Below, one piece after another: positions 44,152 through 53,147 of a DNA stretch of 64,000 nucleotides. A program made the translations under genes and the position numbers. Within the stretch, counting starts at the first letter, position 1, and every line of letters starts with the position of its first letter. Source of the stretch: Cryobacterium zongtaii (GTDB taxonomy: Bacteria; Actinomycetota; Actinomycetes; Actinomycetales; Microbacteriaceae); the NCBI RefSeq assembly GCF_002909375.1, contig NZ_PPXD01000006.1, positions 1-64,000 on the forward strand, written 5' to 3'. Below the pieces are notes generated by a model. It saw only the letters and a list, made by a program, of their open reading frames with translations. It searched no databases and had not been told where the DNA came from.

Positions 44152-46056
44152 ATGCCCATCACCGGACCCGTCAGCCCCCTCGCCGGGGCACACAGCGTCC
44201 TCCGCCCGCTGCCCCTCGACGCGGTGAACCTCACCGGAACCGGGCAGCTCGCCAGCTGGCAGCGGGTGAACCGGGACGCCACCCTGGCGCACTGCGTTCG
44301 GCAGCTCGAGGAATCGGGGGCGCTGGCCAACCTGCGGATCGCGGCCGGCTTGGAGGGCGGAGTCTTCCGCGGCTTCGTCTTCGCCGACTCCGACGTCTAC
44401 AAGGTGCTCGAGGCCATCGGCTGGGAGGCCGGGCGGGCCGGTGGCGGCGCCGAGGTGTTCGACTCCTTCGTCGACGACACCGTGGCGCTGCTGCAGGCCG
44501 CGCAGCAGGACGACGGCTACCTGGACTCGTTCTTCCAGGTGGCCAAGCCCGACGAACAGTTCGCCGACCTGCGCTGGGGCCACGAGCTGTACTGCCTCGG
44601 GCACCTGCTGCAGGCCGGGGTGGCGTGGCAGCGCACCCGCGGGCGCACCGACCTGCTCGAGGTGGGGCTGCGATTCGCCGGCCTAGTCGAGCAGCGCTTC
44701 GGCGCCGGCGGCGTGGACGCGGTCTGCGGGCATCCGGAAATCGAGACAGCCCTGGTCGAGGTGTACAGGGTGACCGGACAGCGGCGCTGGCTCGAGCTCG
44801 CCCAGCGCTTCATCGACCTCCGCGGCCACCGGAGCGTGGGCGAGGACCGGTTCGGCTACGGCTACTTCCAGGACCACGAACCCGTGCGCACGGTGCCCGG
44901 CGCCACCGGGCACTCGGTGCGCCAGCTGTACCTGGCCGCCGGCGTGGCCGACGTCTACGCCGAGGACGGCGACCCCGAGCTGCTCGCCGCCCTCGAACGC
45001 ATCTGGTCCGACGTGCACCGGAGCAAGATGTACGTCACCGGCGGGCTCGGCTCCCGGCACCGCGACGAGGCCTTCGGCGACCCGTTCGAGCTGCCGCCGG
45101 ACCGGGCATACTCCGAAACCTGCGCCGCGATCTCCAGCGTGCAGTTCAACTGGCGGATGCTGCTGCTCACCGGCGAGGGCCGGTTCGCCGACGAGATCGA
45201 ACGCGCGCTGTACAACGCCGTCGCCGGGTCGACCACGAGCGACGGCACCGCGTTCTTCTACTCCAACCCGCTGCAGGTGCGCACCCACCGGGACGGCGCA
45301 CACGAGCAGGCGCCGGCCCGCCGGGTGGGCTGGTACGACTGCGCCTGCTGCCCGCCCAACCTGGCCCGACTCGTCTCGTCCCTGCAGCACTACGCCGCGA
45401 CGACGGCCGCGGGCTCCCTCCAGCTGCACCTCTACGAAACCGGCACCATCGACCTCGGCGGGGTCGGCGGGGCGGCCACTGTGGCCCGGATCCGCACGGG
45501 CTACCCGGTCGACGGTGTCGTGGCGATCGAGTTCGACGCGCCGTTCACCGGTGGCGAGGTGGCGCTGCGGGTACCCGCCTGGGCGGAGTCCTGGCGGCTG
45601 ACCGTGAACGGGGAGACGGCTTCTACGGCGGTGTCGGCCGGCTACCTGCGGGTGCCGGGGGCGGGCATCCGCTCGATCGAGCTGGTGCTGGACATGCCCG
45701 TGCGGCTGCGGCGGGCACATCCGCAGGTGGATGCGGTGCGCGGCTGCGTCGTGGTGACGCGCGGGCCGCTGGTCTACACGCTCGAACAGGCCGACCTACC
45801 CGGGTCGCTGGTGCTCGAGGACTTCGTCGTGGATGCCGCCGCCGACGCCGAGCTGGGCCCGGTCGACGCGGATCTGGGCGTGCCGCTGGTGCGGATCACC
45901 GGGGCGCGGCGGGCGCCGGACGCGGGGGAGCTCTACCCGGTGGCCTCTGGCGCCCGGTCTCCCGGCGGCGATGCCATCACCGTGACCGCGGTGCCGTACT
46001 ACCGGTGGGGCAACCGCGCGCCCGGGGGCATGCGCGTCTGGATCCCCACCAGCTAG
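44152..46056 (+). CDS. GH127 beta-L-arabinofuranosidase (HypBA1-like)
   Basis: 634 aa; ATG at 44152 follows CAGGAG. The (alpha/alpha)6 barrel has the zinc/catalytic set of HypBA1: Glu322 and Cys324 in YSETCAA, and Cys399-Cys400 in DCACCPPNLARLV, Cys399 being the predicted nucleophile. Other blocks are GHELYCLGHLLQAGVAW, GHPEIETALVEVYRVTG and YVTGGLGSRHRDEAFGDPFE. Known members release beta-linked L-arabinofuranose from hydroxyproline-rich plant proteins. No signal peptide, so it works on imported sugars. Confidence 0.92.
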   Translation: MPITGPVSPLAGAHSVLRPLPLDAVNLTGTGQLASWQRVNRDATLAHCVRQLEESGALANLRIAAGLEGGVFRGFVFADSDVYKVLEAIGWEAGRAGGGAEVFDSFVDDTVALLQAAQQDDGYLDSFFQVAKPDEQFADLRWGHELYCLGHLLQAGVAWQRTRGRTDLLEVGLRFAGLVEQRFGAGGVDAVCGHPEIETALVEVYRVTGQRRWLELAQRFIDLRGHRSVGEDRFGYGYFQDHEPVRTVPGATGHSVRQLYLAAGVADVYAEDGDPELLAALERIWSDVHRSKMYVTGGLGSRHRDEAFGDPFELPPDRAYSETCAAISSVQFNWRMLLLTGEGRFADEIERALYNAVAGSTTSDGTAFFYSNPLQVRTHRDGAHEQAPARRVGWYDCACCPPNLARLVSSLQHYAATTAAGSLQLHLYETGTIDLGGVGGAATVARIRTGYPVDGVVAIEFDAPFTGGEVALRVPAWAESWRLTVNGETASTAVSAGYLRVPGAGIRSIELVLDMPVRLRRAHPQVDAVRGCVVVTRGPLVYTLEQADLPGSLVLEDFVVDAAADAELGPVDADLGVPLVRITGARRAPDAGELYPVASGARSPGGDAITVTAVPYYRWGNRAPGGMRVWIPTS

Positions 46057-46088
46057 CCGTACCCCGCCATCCGCGCACTCGGCCCACC

Positions 46089-46151
46089 TCGCGAAAGCGG
46101 TGATGTGGTTGCATCAGCTCGCGCGAGATGACCGTTTCCCCGCTTTCGCGA
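46089..46151. repeat. 63-bp structured element, copy 1
   Basis: Arms TCGCGAAAGCGG (46089-46100) and CCGCTTTCGCGA (46140-46151) are perfectly complementary. Inside, TGATG (46101-46105) pairs with CATCA (46112-46116) around TGGTTG, and CTCGC/GCGAG (46118-46127) is palindromic. Copy 2 starts 103 bp later. The pair lies between the convergent GH127 and xylB genes. Confidence 0.85.
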
Positions 46152-46191
46152 ACAACCGCACCCCGCACCGGGTAACGAGGTGCCAAGTAGG

Positions 46192-46254
46192 TCGCGAGAG
46201 CGGTGAGGTGGTTGCTTCAGCTCGCGCGAAGTGACCGTTTCCCCGCTCTCGCGA
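46192..46254. repeat. 63-bp structured element, copy 2
   Basis: Same length as copy 1, same orientation. Arms TCGCGAGAGCGG (46192-46203) and CCGCTCTCGCGA (46243-46254) differ from copy 1 by A to G on the left and the matching T to C on the right. The inner stem changes TGATG/CATCA to TGAGG/CTTCA, keeping pairing by a G-T wobble. Confidence 0.85.
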
Positions 46255-46319
46255 CACAGACCTCGCTCTCGCGAAACAGACCTTTGCTTTCGCGACACAG
46301 CGAACGCGCGAAAGCGGGG
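46245..46319. repeat. Short direct repeats related to the 63-bp elements
   Basis: GCTCTCGCGACACAGACCT (46245), GCTCTCGCGAAACAGACCT (46265) and GCTTTCGCGACACAG (46286) repeat with 20- and 21-bp spacing. GCGAAAGCGGGG near 46308-46319 is complementary to the GCTTTCGC arms and could close a further hairpin. Confidence 0.7.
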
Positions 46320-46327
46320 GTGCGGAG

Positions 46328-47743
46328 CTAGGCGCGGTGCGCGGCGTACTGGGCGCGGATGACCGGGCGGAAGTCCGGGGTGGGGTGCGCCTCGACCGCC
46401 ACCGACCAGGCCGGGCGGGTGCCCGTGAGCGACCAGGCCGCCTGGGCGGCACCGCCGTCGGCGACATACTCGCCGGGGGTGGGCACGGCCACCGGTGCAT
46501 CGAACACCTGCGCGGCGATGAACTGCACGGCCGGGTTCTGCGCCGCTCCGCCGATCAGCAGGATGCGTTCGACGCTGACTCCCTGCGCGCGCACGGCGTC
46601 CAGCCCGTCGGCGAGGCCGCACAGCAGCCCCTCGATCGCGGCCCTGGCCAGGTTCGGCCGGGTGGTCGAGGTCAGGGTCATCCCGAACAGGGAGGCCGTG
46701 GCGTCGGGCAGGTTGGGGGTGCGTTCGCCCTCGAAGTACGGCTGCAGGACCAGGCCCTGCGCGCCGGGCTCGGCCTCCAGCGCGAGCCGGCCCAGTTCGT
46801 GGTGGTCGACGCCGAGCAGGCCGGCGATCGAGTCCAGGATGCGGGCGGCGTTGAGCGTGGCGATCAGCGGCAGGTGCAGCCCGCTGGCGTCGGCGAACCC
46901 GGCGACGGCGCCGGAGGCATCCTCGCTGGGCACCGCGGTGACGGCGAAGACCGTGCCGCTGGTGCCGATCGACACGATCACGTCGCCGGCCGCAGCGCCC
47001 AGGCCCAGTGCGGCGCCGGCGTTGTCGCCGGCTCCCACACCCACGACGAGACCGGCGGGAACCCCGGGCAGGGCCACCGTGGTGCCTGCGGTCTCGCCAG
47101 GGCCGAGCACCCGGGGGAGCACGGCGTCGTGGCCGAGCCCGCGCACGAGCAGCTCACGGTCGTAGTCATCGAGGGCGGCCGAGAAGTAGCCGGTGCCGCT
47201 GGCATCCGACCGGTCGGTGGTCAGCGCGGTCAGCACGGGGCCGAGCTCGCTCTCACCGGCCGGGCCGTAACCGCGCAGCCGCCAGCTGAGCCAGTCGTGC
47301 GGGAGGGCGACGGCGGCGACCCTGGCGGCGTTGGCCGGTTCGGCATCCCGCAGCCAGCGCAGTTTGGTGACGGTGAACGAGGCCACCGGCACGAGGCCGG
47401 TGCGGCGGGCGTATTCGGCGGCGCCGACCTCATCGATCAGGTCGGCGGCGGCCTGCGCGCTGCGGGTGTCGTTCCAGAGCAGGGCCGGGCGGATGACGCG
47501 GCCGTCCTCATCGAGCACGACCATGCCGTGCTGCTGCGCGGCCACCGACACGGCGGCGACGTCGTCGAGACCGCCGGCCTTCTCGACGGCGGCCAGCAGG
47601 GCATCCCACCAAGCGGCCGGATCGACCTCGGTGCCCACGGGATGACTCGCCTTGCCGGTGCGCACCAGCGCGCCCGTCTCGGCATCCCGCACCACAATCT
47701 TGCAACTCTGCGTCGACGAGTCGACTCCGGCAACCAGCGCCAT
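46328..47743 (-). CDS. xylB: Xylulokinase
   Basis: 471 aa; ATG at 47743 follows GGAG, and gives [20 protein letters not shown], the FGGY-kinase phosphate loop. Further motifs are [55 protein letters not shown] and the C-terminal [20 protein letters not shown]. It phosphorylates D-xylulose made by XylA. AACATATT-type dyad upstream (47815-47839) is shared with xylA. Confidence 0.94.
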   Translation of the reverse strand: MALVAGVDSSTQSCKIVVRDAETGALVRTGKASHPVGTEVDPAAWWDALLAAVEKAGGLDDVAAVSVAAQQHGMVVLDEDGRVIRPALLWNDTRSAQAAADLIDEVGAAEYARRTGLVPVASFTVTKLRWLRDAEPANAARVAAVALPHDWLSWRLRGYGPAGESELGPVLTALTTDRSDASGTGYFSAALDDYDRELLVRGLGHDAVLPRVLGPGETAGTTVALPGVPAGLVVGVGAGDNAGAALGLGAAAGDVIVSIGTSGTVFAVTAVPSEDASGAVAGFADASGLHLPLIATLNAARILDSIAGLLGVDHHELGRLALEAEPGAQGLVLQPYFEGERTPNLPDATASLFGMTLTSTTRPNLARAAIEGLLCGLADGLDAVRAQGVSVERILLIGGAAQNPAVQFIAAQVFDAPVAVPTPGEYVADGGAAQAAWSLTGTRPAWSVAVEAHPTPDFRPVIRAQYAAHRA

Positions 47744-47814
47744 GGCGCACTCCAAACCTCAAAAATCCGCGGTGGGTCGGCGGCGTCCTCGCCGTCGCCC
47801 GGGGGCTCACACAT

Positions 47815-47839
47815 AAAATGTTCTGGGTCTAAACATATT
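47815..47839. promoter_or_regulatory. Candidate XylR operator upstream of xylB
   Basis: AAAATGTT (47815-47822) and AACATATT (47832-47839) form an imperfect inverted repeat with a 9-nt gap, in an A/T-rich island otherwise rare here. The AACATATT half recurs twice upstream of xylA. Confidence 0.55.
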
Positions 47840-47927
47840 CGGTCTAGCGGGGATGTTCAAACGCTTGCGGGCCCCCGCGGCATCACGCAAGGCGCTCCGT
47901 GCCGCCCGCAGCGGGCGGGCGGCACCC

Positions 47928-49058
47928 TCAGGACAGGGTGAGCAGCCGGCAGACGGTGGCGACCGCGCGCTCCAAATTTGCCGCGCCATCGGCGAGGGCG
48001 CTGGGCAGGTCGGCGACACCCGGCACGATGGGCACCAGTGCGGCGAAACCGTGGTCGTAGAGCACCTCGGCGCCGGGGCCGATCCGGCCCGCGAAGGCGA
48101 CGACCGGGACACCGTGCACGCCGGCGGCCTCGGCAACACCCAGCGGGGTCTTCCCGCTCAGGGTTTGGGCGTCGAGGCTGCCCTCGCCCGTGAACACGAA
48201 ATCGGCACCGGCGATCCGGTCGGCCAGGTGCACGGCATCCATCACGACATCCACACCGCGGCGCAGCTCGGCCGGGAAGAACGCCAGAAAGGCGGCCCCG
48301 AGTCCACCGGCGGCTCCGGCGCCGGGCTGGGCGGACACATCCGTGCCGGTCAGGGCGGCGATCACGGTGGCGTACACGCCCAGCGCGGCGTCGAGCTGGT
48401 GCACGGTGGCGGGGTCGGCGCCCTTCTGCGGGCCGAAGACGGCGCTGGCGCCGGCGGCTCCGAGCAGCGGATTCGTGACGTCACTGGCGATCTGGAACGT
48501 GCTGCCGGCCAATCGCGGGTCGACGGCGGACAGGTCGATCCGGTGCAGCCGTGCCAGGGCCGCACCGCCGCGCGGCAAGTCCGCACCGGCCTCATCGAGC
48601 AGGCGGGCGCCGAGAGCCTCGAGCATCCCGGCGCCACCGTCGTTGGTCACCGAGCCGCCCAGACCCACGATGAACCGCGTCGCACCACGGTCCAGGGCGT
48701 GGCGGATCAACTCGCCGACCCCGTAGGAGCTGGTGATCTTCGGGTCCCGGTCGGCGACGGCGACCAGGTCGATCCCGGCGGCGGCGGCGATTTCGATGAT
48801 GGCGAGGTGCTCGGAGCCGACGTAGCCGTACCGGGCCCGAACGGAACGTCCGAGGGCGTCGTGCACCGGGGCGCTGAGGAGCACACCGTCGAGGGCATCG
48901 GTGAGGGCCTCCGTGGTGCCTTCCCCACCGTCGGCCATCGGCGCGGCCACGCAGTCGGCGTCGGGAAACACCGACAGCACACCGCGTCGCATGGCGGCGA
49001 CGGCCTCGGGCGCGGTCATCGATTCCTTGAACGAGTCGGGGGCCAGAACGAATTTCAT
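47928..49058 (-). CDS. Glycerate kinase (GlxK/GarK type)
   Basis: 376 aa; ATG at 49058 gives MKFVLAPDSFKESMTAPEAV, the family's opening. Other motifs are PMADGGEGTTEALTDAL, GLGGSVTNDGGAGMLEALGA, GPQKGADPATVHQLDAAL, and FVFTGEGSLDAQTLSGKTPL. It phosphorylates D-glycerate to a phosphoglycerate. It lies upstream of xylB on the same strand, 184 bp apart, and is divergent from an aldo/keto reductase. Its link to pentose use is not obvious; a role in an oxidative aldose or glycolate side path is possible. Confidence 0.93.
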   Translation of the reverse strand: MKFVLAPDSFKESMTAPEAVAAMRRGVLSVFPDADCVAAPMADGGEGTTEALTDALDGVLLSAPVHDALGRSVRARYGYVGSEHLAIIEIAAAAGIDLVAVADRDPKITSSYGVGELIRHALDRGATRFIVGLGGSVTNDGGAGMLEALGARLLDEAGADLPRGGAALARLHRIDLSAVDPRLAGSTFQIASDVTNPLLGAAGASAVFGPQKGADPATVHQLDAALGVYATVIAALTGTDVSAQPGAGAAGGLGAAFLAFFPAELRRGVDVVMDAVHLADRIAGADFVFTGEGSLDAQTLSGKTPLGVAEAAGVHGVPVVAFAGRIGPGAEVLYDHGFAALVPIVPGVADLPSALADGAANLERAVATVCRLLTLS

Positions 49059-49204
49059 GGGATCGATCCTCTGTGGAAAGCGACGAACGCCGGGACGAGG
49101 GCGACCCACTTCCCGCCCGAACGCCCGGTTCTCGACACGGTACCGCATGCCGATCCCCGGTTCGTCAGCGGGTTGTCGCTCCACGCCCCTCGGCAGAAAC
49201 GGAC

Positions 49205-49210
49205 TAGCCT
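49205..49210 (+). promoter_or_regulatory. -10 element, leaderless start of the aldo/keto reductase gene
   Basis: TAGCCT, then CGCCTC, then ATG at 49217: the 6-nt gap and the lack of a ribosome site match the other leaderless candidates. Confidence 0.6.
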
Positions 49211-49216
49211 CGCCTC

Positions 49217-50131
49217 ATGGTTTCCCTTGATCCCCGGCCCGCCGGCTCGCAGGCGCTCCTCCTGTCTCCTCTCACCCTCGGCACGTCCGGCTGGTCGCCG
49301 CGGAGTGCCGCCGAGACCAGCGCCACGGATGCCCTGGCCGCGTCCTGGGCGGCCGGCCGGCTCAGCACGAACGTCATCGACACCTCCAACATCTACGGCG
49401 ACTCACACTCGGAAGGGGTCATCGGCAAGGCGCTGGCCGGCACTGTCGGCCCGGGACTGGTCGTGCAGACCAAGCTCGACCGCGACGTGGCGCGCAACGA
49501 CTTCTCGGCGGCGCAGATGGAGAGATCTCTGCAGCAGTCACTCGACCGGCTCGGCCTCGAATCCGTCGACATCCTTTTCCTGCACGATCCCGAAAACGTC
49601 GGCTTCGAGAGCGTCATGCAGCCCGGCGGTGCCGTGGATGCGCTCGTCGCCATGCGGGACCGCGGTGTGGCCCGGTATATCGGCATCTCGGGCGGACCTG
49701 TCGCGATGATGCGCCGCTTCGTGGACACCGGCCTCTTCGACGTCCTGATCAATCACAACCGCTTCACCCTGGTGGACCGCTCGGCGCTGGGCCTGTACCA
49801 GGCGGCCAGGGACCGGGGCATGATCGTGGAGAACGCGGCCCCGTTCGGCGCCGGGATCCTCACCGGCGACCCCCGGTTCGCCGGCACCTACGCCTACGGC
49901 CCGATCCGGCCGGAGACCCAGGCCGCCGTGGACGCCGCCACCCGCATCGCGGCCGACGCCGGCATCCCGCTGGCCGCGCTCGCCTTGCAATTCAGCCTGC
50001 GGCATCCGCTCGTCGACACGACGGTGCTGGGCGTGCGCACGAGTGAGCGCTTCGACGAGGCCGTCGCCCACGCCGCGATCGACGTGCCGGATGCGGTCTG
50101 GGCCGAGCTGGACACCATCGTCGCGAACTGA
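49217..50131 (+). CDS. Aldo/keto reductase (aldose 1-dehydrogenase-like)
   Basis: 304 aa TIM-barrel oxidoreductase. Recognisable parts are LTLGTSGWSP, NVIDTSNIYGDSHSEGVIGK (catalytic Asp and Tyr), VVQTKLDRD (catalytic Lys), LGLESVDILFLHDPENVGFE (His) and VDTTVLGVRTSERFDEAVAH (cofactor phosphate site). The subfamily resembles D-threo-aldose/L-fucose 1-dehydrogenases, which oxidise aldoses to lactones with NAD(P). It sits between glycerate kinase and xylA. Confidence 0.87.
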   Translation: MVSLDPRPAGSQALLLSPLTLGTSGWSPRSAAETSATDALAASWAAGRLSTNVIDTSNIYGDSHSEGVIGKALAGTVGPGLVVQTKLDRDVARNDFSAAQMERSLQQSLDRLGLESVDILFLHDPENVGFESVMQPGGAVDALVAMRDRGVARYIGISGGPVAMMRRFVDTGLFDVLINHNRFTLVDRSALGLYQAARDRGMIVENAAPFGAGILTGDPRFAGTYAYGPIRPETQAAVDAATRIAADAGIPLAALALQFSLRHPLVDTTVLGVRTSERFDEAVAHAAIDVPDAVWAELDTIVAN

Positions 50132-50196
50132 GAGAAAAGCACCCAACTCGCGCGAAGGTGCTCACCCCACAGTTCGCGGGTGGGGGGTGTGGGAAA

Positions 50197-50224
50197 GCCC
50201 CGGCCGGGAGGTCCCGGCCGGGGC
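50197..50224. terminator. Bidirectional hairpin between the aldo/keto reductase gene and xylA
   Basis: GCCCCGGCCGGG (50197-50208) pairs perfectly with 50213-50224 around AGGT. It separates two convergent genes. No long T run on either side. Confidence 0.75.
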
Positions 50225-50252
50225 AGATGGTGCGGTCGAACGAACCTGCTGT

Positions 50253-51443
50253 TTAGCGGGCGCCGAGCAGGTGCTCGAGGGCCAGCTGCTGCAGGCGAAC
50301 GAAGCCGAAACCCTTGCCGCCGAAGTACTCCTCCGGAGCGAAGTCCTCGTAGGCGCTCTTGTCGGCGAGGAAGTCGTCGTAGCTCTCGCCGTCGGACAGG
50401 GTGGTCTGTGACAGTTCCGGCACGCGCGATGCGGCCAGCTGCTCCTGCACCTCGGGGTCGGCGCGGAATGCCGCGGCACGCTCCTTGAGCAGCAGGTAGG
50501 TGCGCATGTTCGCGGCGGCGGAGTCCCAGACGCCGCTGATGTCCTCGGTGCGGCTCGGCTTGTAGTCGAAGTGACGCGGGCCGTCGTAGGACGGGCCACC
50601 GTTCGGGCCACCGTTTTCGAGCAGGTCCACCAGCGAGAACGCGTTCTGCAGGTCGCCGTGGCCGAAGACCAGGTCCTGGTCGTACTTGATCCCGCGCTGA
50701 CCGTTGAGGTCGATGTGGAACAGCTTGCCCTGGTAGAGCGCCTGGGCGATGCCGGCGGTGAAGTTCAGCCCGGCCATCTGCTCGTGACCGACCTCGGGGT
50801 TGACGCCGACGAGTTCGGGGCGCTCGAGGGTGGTGATGAACGCCATGGCGTGGCCGACCGTGGGCAGCAGAATGTCGCCGCGCGGTTCGTTGGGCTTGGG
50901 CTCGATGGCGAAACGGATGTCGTAACCCTTGTCGGTGACGTAGTCGCCGAGCAGGTTGACGGCCTCGCGGTAACGGTCGAGGGCGGCGCGGATGTCCTTG
51001 GCCGCGTCGTACTCTGCGCCCTCACGGCCGCCCCACATCACGAAAGTCTTGGCGCCGAGCTCAGCGGCGAGGTCGAGGTTGCGCATGACCTTGCGCAGGG
51101 CGAACCGGCGCACGGCGCGGTCGTTGGAGGTGAAGCCGCCGTCCTTGAAGACCGGGGCGCTGAACAGGTTGGTGGTGATCATCGGCACGATCATGCCGGT
51201 GTCGGCGAGGACCTGCTTGAGACGGTCGATCTCCTTCTGGCGGGCGGCATCCGTGGAGCCGAAGGCGAAGAGGTCGTCGTCGTGGAAGGTGAGGCCGTAT
51301 GCGCCGAGCTGAGCGAGGCGGGTGACGGCTTCGACGGTGTCCAGCTGCGGGCGAGTGGGTCCGCCGAACGGGTCAGACCCGTTGTATCCGATGGTCCACA
51401 GGCCGAATGAGAACTTGTCGGCGGGGGTGGGGGTGAGTGACAT
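50253..51443 (-). CDS. xylA: Xylose isomerase
   Basis: 396 aa; ATG at 51443 follows GGAG 8 nt upstream (an ATG 24 bp earlier is possible). Characteristic segments are [35 protein letters not shown] (active-site His), [54 protein letters not shown] and [20 protein letters not shown] with the metal-ligand Asp/Glu residues. The form is the actinobacterial class I enzyme. It makes D-xylulose for XylB. Confidence 0.96.
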   Translation of the reverse strand: MSLTPTPADKFSFGLWTIGYNGSDPFGGPTRPQLDTVEAVTRLAQLGAYGLTFHDDDLFAFGSTDAARQKEIDRLKQVLADTGMIVPMITTNLFSAPVFKDGGFTSNDRAVRRFALRKVMRNLDLAAELGAKTFVMWGGREGAEYDAAKDIRAALDRYREAVNLLGDYVTDKGYDIRFAIEPKPNEPRGDILLPTVGHAMAFITTLERPELVGVNPEVGHEQMAGLNFTAGIAQALYQGKLFHIDLNGQRGIKYDQDLVFGHGDLQNAFSLVDLLENGGPNGGPSYDGPRHFDYKPSRTEDISGVWDSAAANMRTYLLLKERAAAFRADPEVQEQLAASRVPELSQTTLSDGESYDDFLADKSAYEDFAPEEYFGGKGFGFVRLQQLALEHLLGAR

Positions 51444-51921
51444 TACTGTGCTCCGATTCAGCTTCATTGGCGATTTGTTGCTATTACCAACATATTACAC
51501 ACCCGCGGCCCATCCGTACAGTTGCCCGCACGGGCCGCTGGAAAACCCCCGGCCACAACATATTCGCCGGAAGTCGGTTTTTGAGCCTCCTCCCGCTACT
51601 GACCGTGTCGAACTGTTTCGACGATTCCCGTCGCAAATGGAGCCCTCGAGGGGGCGCATTATCATGCCAACCCCCCAAACAGGGGCATTTCCTGTTTTGC
51701 CCCTAGGCAAACCGAGAAGGTACGAGATAAGTTCTGTCCGTCAACAAAGGCCGCATTTGCGCGGTGGGTCAATCACAGCGATGTCCCGTTACAAGGAGGT
51801 AACCCTGACACGCGTTCGCCCAGTGCTGGGGGAGCGGGCGACAAGATTTCCTCCTCTGGCAGTCCACCGGCATACCGGTGACTGCGGTGACTGGCAGCTC
51901 TCAGAGAGGAAAGCTCCAACT
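51444..51921. other. 478-bp divergent control region between xylA and the second ChvE-type gene
   Basis: No gene is supported. It carries two AACATATT-type sites (51473-51496 and 51556-51564), a small stem CACCGG-CATA-CCGGTG near 51868-51883, and an unused perfect Shine-Dalgarno AAGGAGGT (51793-51800). The frame upstream of the binding-protein start stays open from ATG 51781, but that would bury the signal peptide, so it is treated as leader. Confidence 0.55.
51473..51564. promoter_or_regulatory. Candidate XylR operators between xylA and the xylose importer
   Basis: ATTTGTTG (51473-51480) and CAACATAT (51488-51495) form an inverted repeat with one mismatch. A second CAACATATT lies at 51556-51564. 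They share the AACATATT half-site with the xylB promoter and are likely bound by the ROK regulator at 55964-57181. Confidence 0.58.
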
Positions 51922-53046
51922 ATGTCCAAGACCAAGAAAATTCTCGCCCTCGCGGCCACAGGCATCTTCGCCCTGTCGCTCGCGTCCTGCGCCAGCGACG
52001 GTGAAGCCACCGGAGGCGGCGATGCAGCCGCCGGCGGTACCGAGTGCAACGTCGGAATCTCGATGCCGACTCGCAGCCTGGAACGCTGGATCAACGACGG
52101 CGAGCAGCTCAAGGCGCTGCTCGAAGAGGCCGACTGCACCGTCGACCTGCAATACGCCGACAACAAGACCGACCAGCAGATCAGCCAGATCCAGAACCAG
52201 GTCGCCGGCGGATCGAAGATCCTCGTTGTGGCCGCCGTCGACGGCCAGGTGCTCGCACCGGTGCTCGCCGAGGCCAAGAAGCAGGACGCCACCGTCATCG
52301 CCTACGACCGCCTGATCAACGGCACCCCTGACGTCGACTACTACGCGACCTTCGACAACTACAAGGTCGGCCAGCTGCAGGGCCAGTTCCTGGAGACCCA
52401 GCTCGACCTGGCCAACGCGACCGGGCCGATCTCGATCGAACCGTTCGCCGGCAGCCCCGACGACAACAACGCCAAGTTCTTCTTCTCCGGCGCCTGGGAC
52501 GTTCTGCTGCCCTACGTGGAGAGCGGCGTCCTCGTCGTTCCGAGCGGCCAGTCACCCGCCTCCAACGACGACTGGGCCTCGATCGGCATCCAGGCGTGGG
52601 CCAGCGACAAGGCGCAGTCCGAAATGGACAACCGTCTGTCGTCGTTCTACACCGGCGGCGACAAGGTCGACGTGGTGCTCTCCCCGAACGACAGCCTGGC
52701 CATCGGCATCATCGCCTCGCTGAAATCGGCCGGCTACGCACCGGGCACCGACTACCCGCTGATCACCGGACAGGATGCCGACAAGGCCAACGTCAAGGCG
52801 ATCCTCGACGGTGAGCAGTCCATGACGGTCTGGAAGGACACCCGCACGCTCGGCGAGCAGGTGTTCACCATGATCGAGGAGATCGTGGCCGGCGACGAGG
52901 TTACCGTCAACGACACCGAGACCTACGACAACGGCGAGAAGGTCGTGCCGTCGTTCCTGCTCGACCCCGAGGTCGTCGTCAAGGACGATGTGCAGACCAA
53001 GCTCGTCGACTCCGGCTTCATCAAGGCATCGGATGTCGGCCTCTAA
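51922..53046 (+). CDS. ChvE-type sugar-binding lipoprotein, xylose locus
   Basis: 374 aa; ATG at 51922 is chosen for the signal peptide [20 protein letters not shown] with lipobox LASC (Cys23) and for AGAGAGGAAAG upstream. The mature protein parallels the product of 169-1281: [60 protein letters not shown], and [20 protein letters not shown]. Divergent from xylA and followed by ATPase, permease and ROK regulator genes, it is probably the D-xylose receptor (inference). Confidence 0.92.
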   Translation: MSKTKKILALAATGIFALSLASCASDGEATGGGDAAAGGTECNVGISMPTRSLERWINDGEQLKALLEEADCTVDLQYADNKTDQQISQIQNQVAGGSKILVVAAVDGQVLAPVLAEAKKQDATVIAYDRLINGTPDVDYYATFDNYKVGQLQGQFLETQLDLANATGPISIEPFAGSPDDNNAKFFFSGAWDVLLPYVESGVLVVPSGQSPASNDDWASIGIQAWASDKAQSEMDNRLSSFYTGGDKVDVVLSPNDSLAIGIIASLKSAGYAPGTDYPLITGQDADKANVKAILDGEQSMTVWKDTRTLGEQVFTMIEEIVAGDEVTVNDTETYDNGEKVVPSFLLDPEVVVKDDVQTKLVDSGFIKASDVGL

Positions 53047-53094
53047 CGAGCCGACCCTGGCCGGCCTGTTCGTTCCGAGCAGGCCGACCTCCTA

Positions 53095-53124
53095 GCCGGG
53101 CACCCGGGAAACCGGGTGCCCGGC
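53095..53124 (+). promoter_or_regulatory. Intercistronic 13-bp hairpin with GAAA tetraloop
   Basis: Bases 53095-53107 pair perfectly with 53112-53124; the loop is GAAA (GNRA type). A second weaker stem (CGGCCTG/CAGGCCG, 53062-53086) precedes it. Same location, after the binding-protein gene, as in the other three transporter loci. Confidence 0.83.
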
Positions 53125-53147
53125 CCATCAGCAAACAGGAGAGCGCA

